A stretch of DNA of 64,000 bases, from the NCBI RefSeq assembly GCF_003073045.1, contig NC_037598.1:10888486-10952485 (forward strand), given 5' to 3'. Below, in pieces: positions 60,561 through 64,000 of this stretch; within the stretch, counting starts at the first letter, position 1; each line of letters opens with the position of its first letter. The translations under genes and the position numbers were made by a program. The notes beneath the pieces are model-generated. The model worked only from the letters and a program-made list of their open reading frames with translations, was not told where the DNA came from and did no database searches. The DNA comes from Pomacea canaliculata (lineage: Eukaryota; Mollusca; Gastropoda; Architaenioglossa; Ampullariidae).

Positions 60561-62143
60561 TGATACTACATTTCCATATTTAAATTATTTCGTTTGCCGA
60601 ACGTCTTTCACAAAAAAGAAGATTAAAGATTTGAGACATGCCTGTTTGTGTGTGTTCGACTGTTTCTAATCAGTTTTGTTGGCATAGTTTTCTAAAACGC
60701 TTCCCGAGAGCTCTGTGGACATTATGTAGAAAACAGTGTCCGGCTCGCTCGCCAAGGGTTTGCTGTTCCTGAATTACGCCAGATTATCTATTATTATCTG
60801 AATTTTCTTTAAAATTAAGATTGATTTTTATTTTCTTTTAATTGAGCTCTTCTGATGGCAGAAAAAAAGGGATAATTTCCAGAGGTGATGTGAGCTTAAA
60901 ATATTTACACTCATGAACTATCTTTCATTGACTGACCGACTTTCAAACCTCCTATGTGCACTCAAGCGGATGTATGCATGCATGCTATAACTGATTAAAG
61001 ACTGCTTATTTTGTTGTTTATATTTCCACGATTGCAACCTGCTTTTAATTCACATTCACATGGAAGCAGTAACTTTGCCCGTCTCTTAAAAAAAAGGAAA
61101 AGAAATCAACAAAATAAAGTGTATAACTACAATTCCCATAGCCTCTGCCTTTGCTTGCTCGAGTCAGGTACACACGAAGAGTTGCATTCCATCAACGTAT
61201 TTTCAAAACAGGATTTATTTATCAAAACACAACATTTACCACATGAAATACATTTTTAAAAATACATTGATTTGAAAATTACACTGATCCAAGTTTTGAG
61301 CATCGTATAAAATAGGCATTCATGTCATTTTTTTTTTTTTGTGTATATGAATGATTGAGCGAGCGAGTGAATGAAGGAGTGAGTGAGCGTGTGTTAGTGA
61401 ATGATTAAAATATTAAAAAAATCAGCGCACCCTAAGCAGCACTGACAATTCTGCTAGTTGAGCATCAACATTTGGATACATTGTCACCACCTCATTACCC
61501 TATAACCATCCAGCGTGTAAAATGTGTTTATGCAAACAAAGTTCAGGTACAATTGTCCACTACTGTCTAATCCTTTAGCTACATTTTTTTTCCTAAACTA
61601 GCTCTAAAGCTGTTCTGGCAGGGAATGTACTTCGTACAAAAATATAAAAGGTCTCTTCTGATGAAAGATGTGTCATTATTCTCAAAATAGGTAAGAATAG
61701 AGCTATACAAAGAGATGAAAAAATACCATCATAATATTAAATACTTGACTTCCAAGATGGCTTACAAAGGTATGTACGTAGGTGAAAATATACGTACACG
61801 CGAGATTACAAATTTCATGCAATACAGCCTCAGGCAGGCAAGTATCAGGATGTATTTCAAAATATATTTCATGAGAAATAGGTGATGGCTAGACTGACAG
61901 CATGTTCAAAAATACGCTTTTATATTTGTAAGTCTGTATAAAATTTGTCTCGCGGATCAATGAGCTAAATATGAGGTATCTAAAATAATAATAATAAACA
62001 ATAAGCCTGCAGTTGCACATGAACCAGGACAAGTTTGTATCACACACATTATGTTTAGTTACAATATCAAATATTTTTGACGTTTTCTTAATACAACTGA
62101 CAGTCAGCAAGGTGCATTTAATTTAGTGCCACGATAAAACATT
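60561..62143. other. Probable 3' UTR of a minus-strand gene
   Basis: AT-rich DNA without frames. A minus-strand AATAAA lies near 61,210 (TTTATT on the plus strand), which could end the transcript whose coding exon is at 63.8 kb. Confidence 0.3.
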
Positions 62144-62212
62144 TTATTTTGTCGCCTTCTTCTTCTCTTTGTCGCCACAGTAAAGTGTCTTGTTGAACTC
62201 CACGGTCAAATC
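62144..62212 (-). CDS. Possible alternative last exon
   Basis: On the minus strand an acceptor-like CACACCCAG is followed by 23 codons, DLTVEFNKTLYCGDKEKKKA plus TK and a stop, with many G or C third positions in AT-rich surroundings. AATAAA overlaps the stop (AAAATAAAATG). It lies 1.6 kb below the stop of the terminal exon at 63.8 kb, on the same strand, so it could be an alternative end of that gene. Protein family unknown. Confidence 0.3.
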   Translation of the reverse strand, partial: DLTVEFNKTLYCGDKEKKKATK

Positions 62213-63810
62213 CTGGGTGTGGTGCTGAACACTGTGTCATTAGCTCGAAGGTTGGAAGAGAAACTGAGCTATAGAGAGCTAATAACACCGAGTGATAATT
62301 ATTAGCTGATTTGTCTCTGTGGTCTAATCAATTAAATACTTATGGCGTACTGTGGCGAGCTTGCGGAACGGGATTCAGTAGTCAGTGGTTTGCTCCAGAC
62401 CAACATCAGCACCCTGAAGCACAACTTTCTTGGTAACGGATTTACTACATGGAAATAGCCTCAAAAACACAGAAGAAGATCTCTCTAAAATACAACGGCG
62501 CACATGAAAAAAACTACATTTTTAAAAACTTTTTCATGCCACTGACACGGCGAGGCAAACACAGATAGTTATCTAGTATGGCACTAATTTCCGCAGACAT
62601 TATGGCACTAATTACTGCAGACAAAAATTACCTTCACACAAATTTTGCTGGGGGGAGAATGGAGTAACTACCACCACACTTACAAAGCGAAAGAGAAAAT
62701 CTGTCATTTTGTTTGAGTTCTACGGTGTCTTTGGTTTGTGCTTTAAATTATAGGTTGATTCTATTCCCCGCTAAACCACTAAGAACGCACACACACACAC
62801 ACACACTCACACACACCTTTTTATTTGTTTGCATGCTAAACTTAAAAATAAATAATTGCAGGATCATAGAAATATAAACAATACAAGACAGAATCGATCC
62901 TACTCGGAAGGTCTTTCTCACAAAACAATCTTAGTAACAGACATAATGCCCGTTTAATTGCAGTGACAGGTATCCAAGAAGGGATGTATACTTGTAGAAC
63001 AAAGTAACTGCTAGTTCCTGCCGAAATTCCCGCCAACAGTAACCCTACAAGAAACACCAGTGTACACCAAGTACTATCTTTGACAGAACCATCAACTCCA
63101 CAACATGTATCTAGTACAAGCTTACAACAGTAGTACCTGATGGACAGCCTGCGCCAAGACAATTGTTATAAGCCAGTGATTGTAATTAACCGAAATATCA
63201 CTAATATCAATCGGTTTCCTGAAGAAGACTTTTTTCGATGAAGAAAGCTTCGTAGTCACAACAATTAGGAAACAGCCTCTCACACCACTAATACTGACAC
63301 GATGAGGACCGTAAACATGCAGTAGGAAAAGGGGGGAGTTGGGTACAACGAATATTAAAGTACACTTTTCTGGGTCACACAGTAACAACAAGAAACGATT
63401 CTGTCGACGAAGGTAGTGGCAAGCAAGTTTCTCGAAAAAGGGTCCAGCAATTGTTAATTGTCCTTGATAACACTTACACAAGTTTAAAATACAAGGCGCG
63501 TATGTATACACGCCATGTTTTGACCATGCGGTCTGCCAGAAAAATAGTAATTACAATAATCAGCAACATTTTCGACAATAACTGTTGCTTTGCCAAAAGC
63601 CTCTGCCAAAAGGTCTCTCTCACAGCGTGGATTTAACAAATAAAATCCGTAATTAAATGAAAAAATGGCGAAGTCGAAAAAAGGCAGAACGTGTAGGCAG
63701 TCTGAAACAAGATGAAGTGATAAAAAAAAAAATGAAAGAAAAGCCCCCTTAAACAAGATGGAGATAGGTGAGAGATGAAATTCAAATGCAGATGTTGGGT
63801 GCCGAGTTGC
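62213..63810. other. 3' UTR or intron of the right-edge gene
   Basis: No further coding exon is recognisable. A short (CA)n run lies at 62,788-62,816. Confidence 0.35.
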
Positions 63811-63954
63811 TCAGTCAGATTTTTCAATGTCGTCTGCTTTGGTCGGAACGGCGTCTTGGGTCGGCACTACGGAGTCGTCTGCTCCATCCTTGGCGTCTTC
63901 CTTCTCCTTTCCTTTCTCTTTGTCCTCGGGCTCCATCTCTGGTTCTCCGTCAGC
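63811..63954 (-). CDS. Last coding exon of an unidentified gene, partial
   Basis: On the minus strand the acceptor TATCTTGCGCAG precedes 47 codons and a TGA at 63,813-63,811. The peptide is acidic and Lys-rich (ADGEPEMEPEDKEKGKEKED, then KADDIEKSD at the end) and is probably disordered. The rest of the gene lies beyond the right edge of the window. Such tails occur in many proteins, including chaperones, ER-resident proteins and channel subunits, so I name no family. Frame and phase assume the exon starts in phase 0. Confidence 0.55.
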   Translation of the reverse strand, partial: ADGEPEMEPEDKEKGKEKEDAKDGADDSVVPTQDAVPTKADDIEKSD

Positions 63955-64000
63955 CTGCGCAAGATAAATACAGACCATATCAGAATAATGTCGGCAGCAT

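Overview
This is animal nuclear DNA. It is AT-rich, has many short introns with GT..AG borders, few genes, and a high load of simple repeats, SINEs, LINE scraps and DNA transposons. The proteins are clear bilaterian orthologues but quite diverged from vertebrate ones. Together with the repeat types this suggests a lophotrochozoan, most likely a mollusc (inference; a gastropod is my best guess). I joined exons by eye from splice sites, reading phase and remembered human proteins, so every gene model is a manual prediction.

Layout: 1-18.5 kb is mostly intergenic. It holds a CACGTG-bearing minisatellite (1.66-1.95 kb), a 25-bp array of imperfect palindromes (10.2-10.4 kb), a 'CTCACACCACA' satellite (11.1-11.6 kb), tRNA-derived SINEs and two orphan exon candidates, one encoding a signal peptide (minus strand, 8.64-8.71 kb). 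From 18.5 to 42.6 kb lies a compact block of three genes. CCDC66 (minus, 21 coding exons, about 1,224 aa) and MRPL46 (plus, 6 exons, 272 aa) are head to head. MRPL46 and RPAP3 (minus, 10 exons, about 545 aa) are tail to tail, with about 250 bp between their stop codons. CCDC66 serves microtubules, centrosomes and cilia; mL46 is a mitochondrial ribosome protein; RPAP3 is the HSP90-linked scaffold of the R2TP complex. They share no obvious pathway; what they share is packing.

From 43.5 to 45.5 kb is an animal Mutator-like transposase that keeps its zinc ribbon and likely D-D-E residues but is split over four ORFs. From 49.8 to 52.9 kb is a hAT element of the GTF2IRD2/Charlie type, with a perfect 8-bp target duplication and a second copy of its left end inside it. 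From 57.9 to 59.2 kb is a two-exon TMEM229 gene (plus) with a LINE remnant in its intron. The right edge (61-64 kb) holds the 3' end of an unidentified minus-strand gene with an acidic, lysine-rich tail and a possible alternative last exon.

The most interesting signals are an exon-level duplication inside CCDC66, the composite hAT with outer-end target duplication, the Mutator-like gene, the 25-bp palindrome array, and a one-base frame break in RPAP3 that looks like a homopolymer length error.
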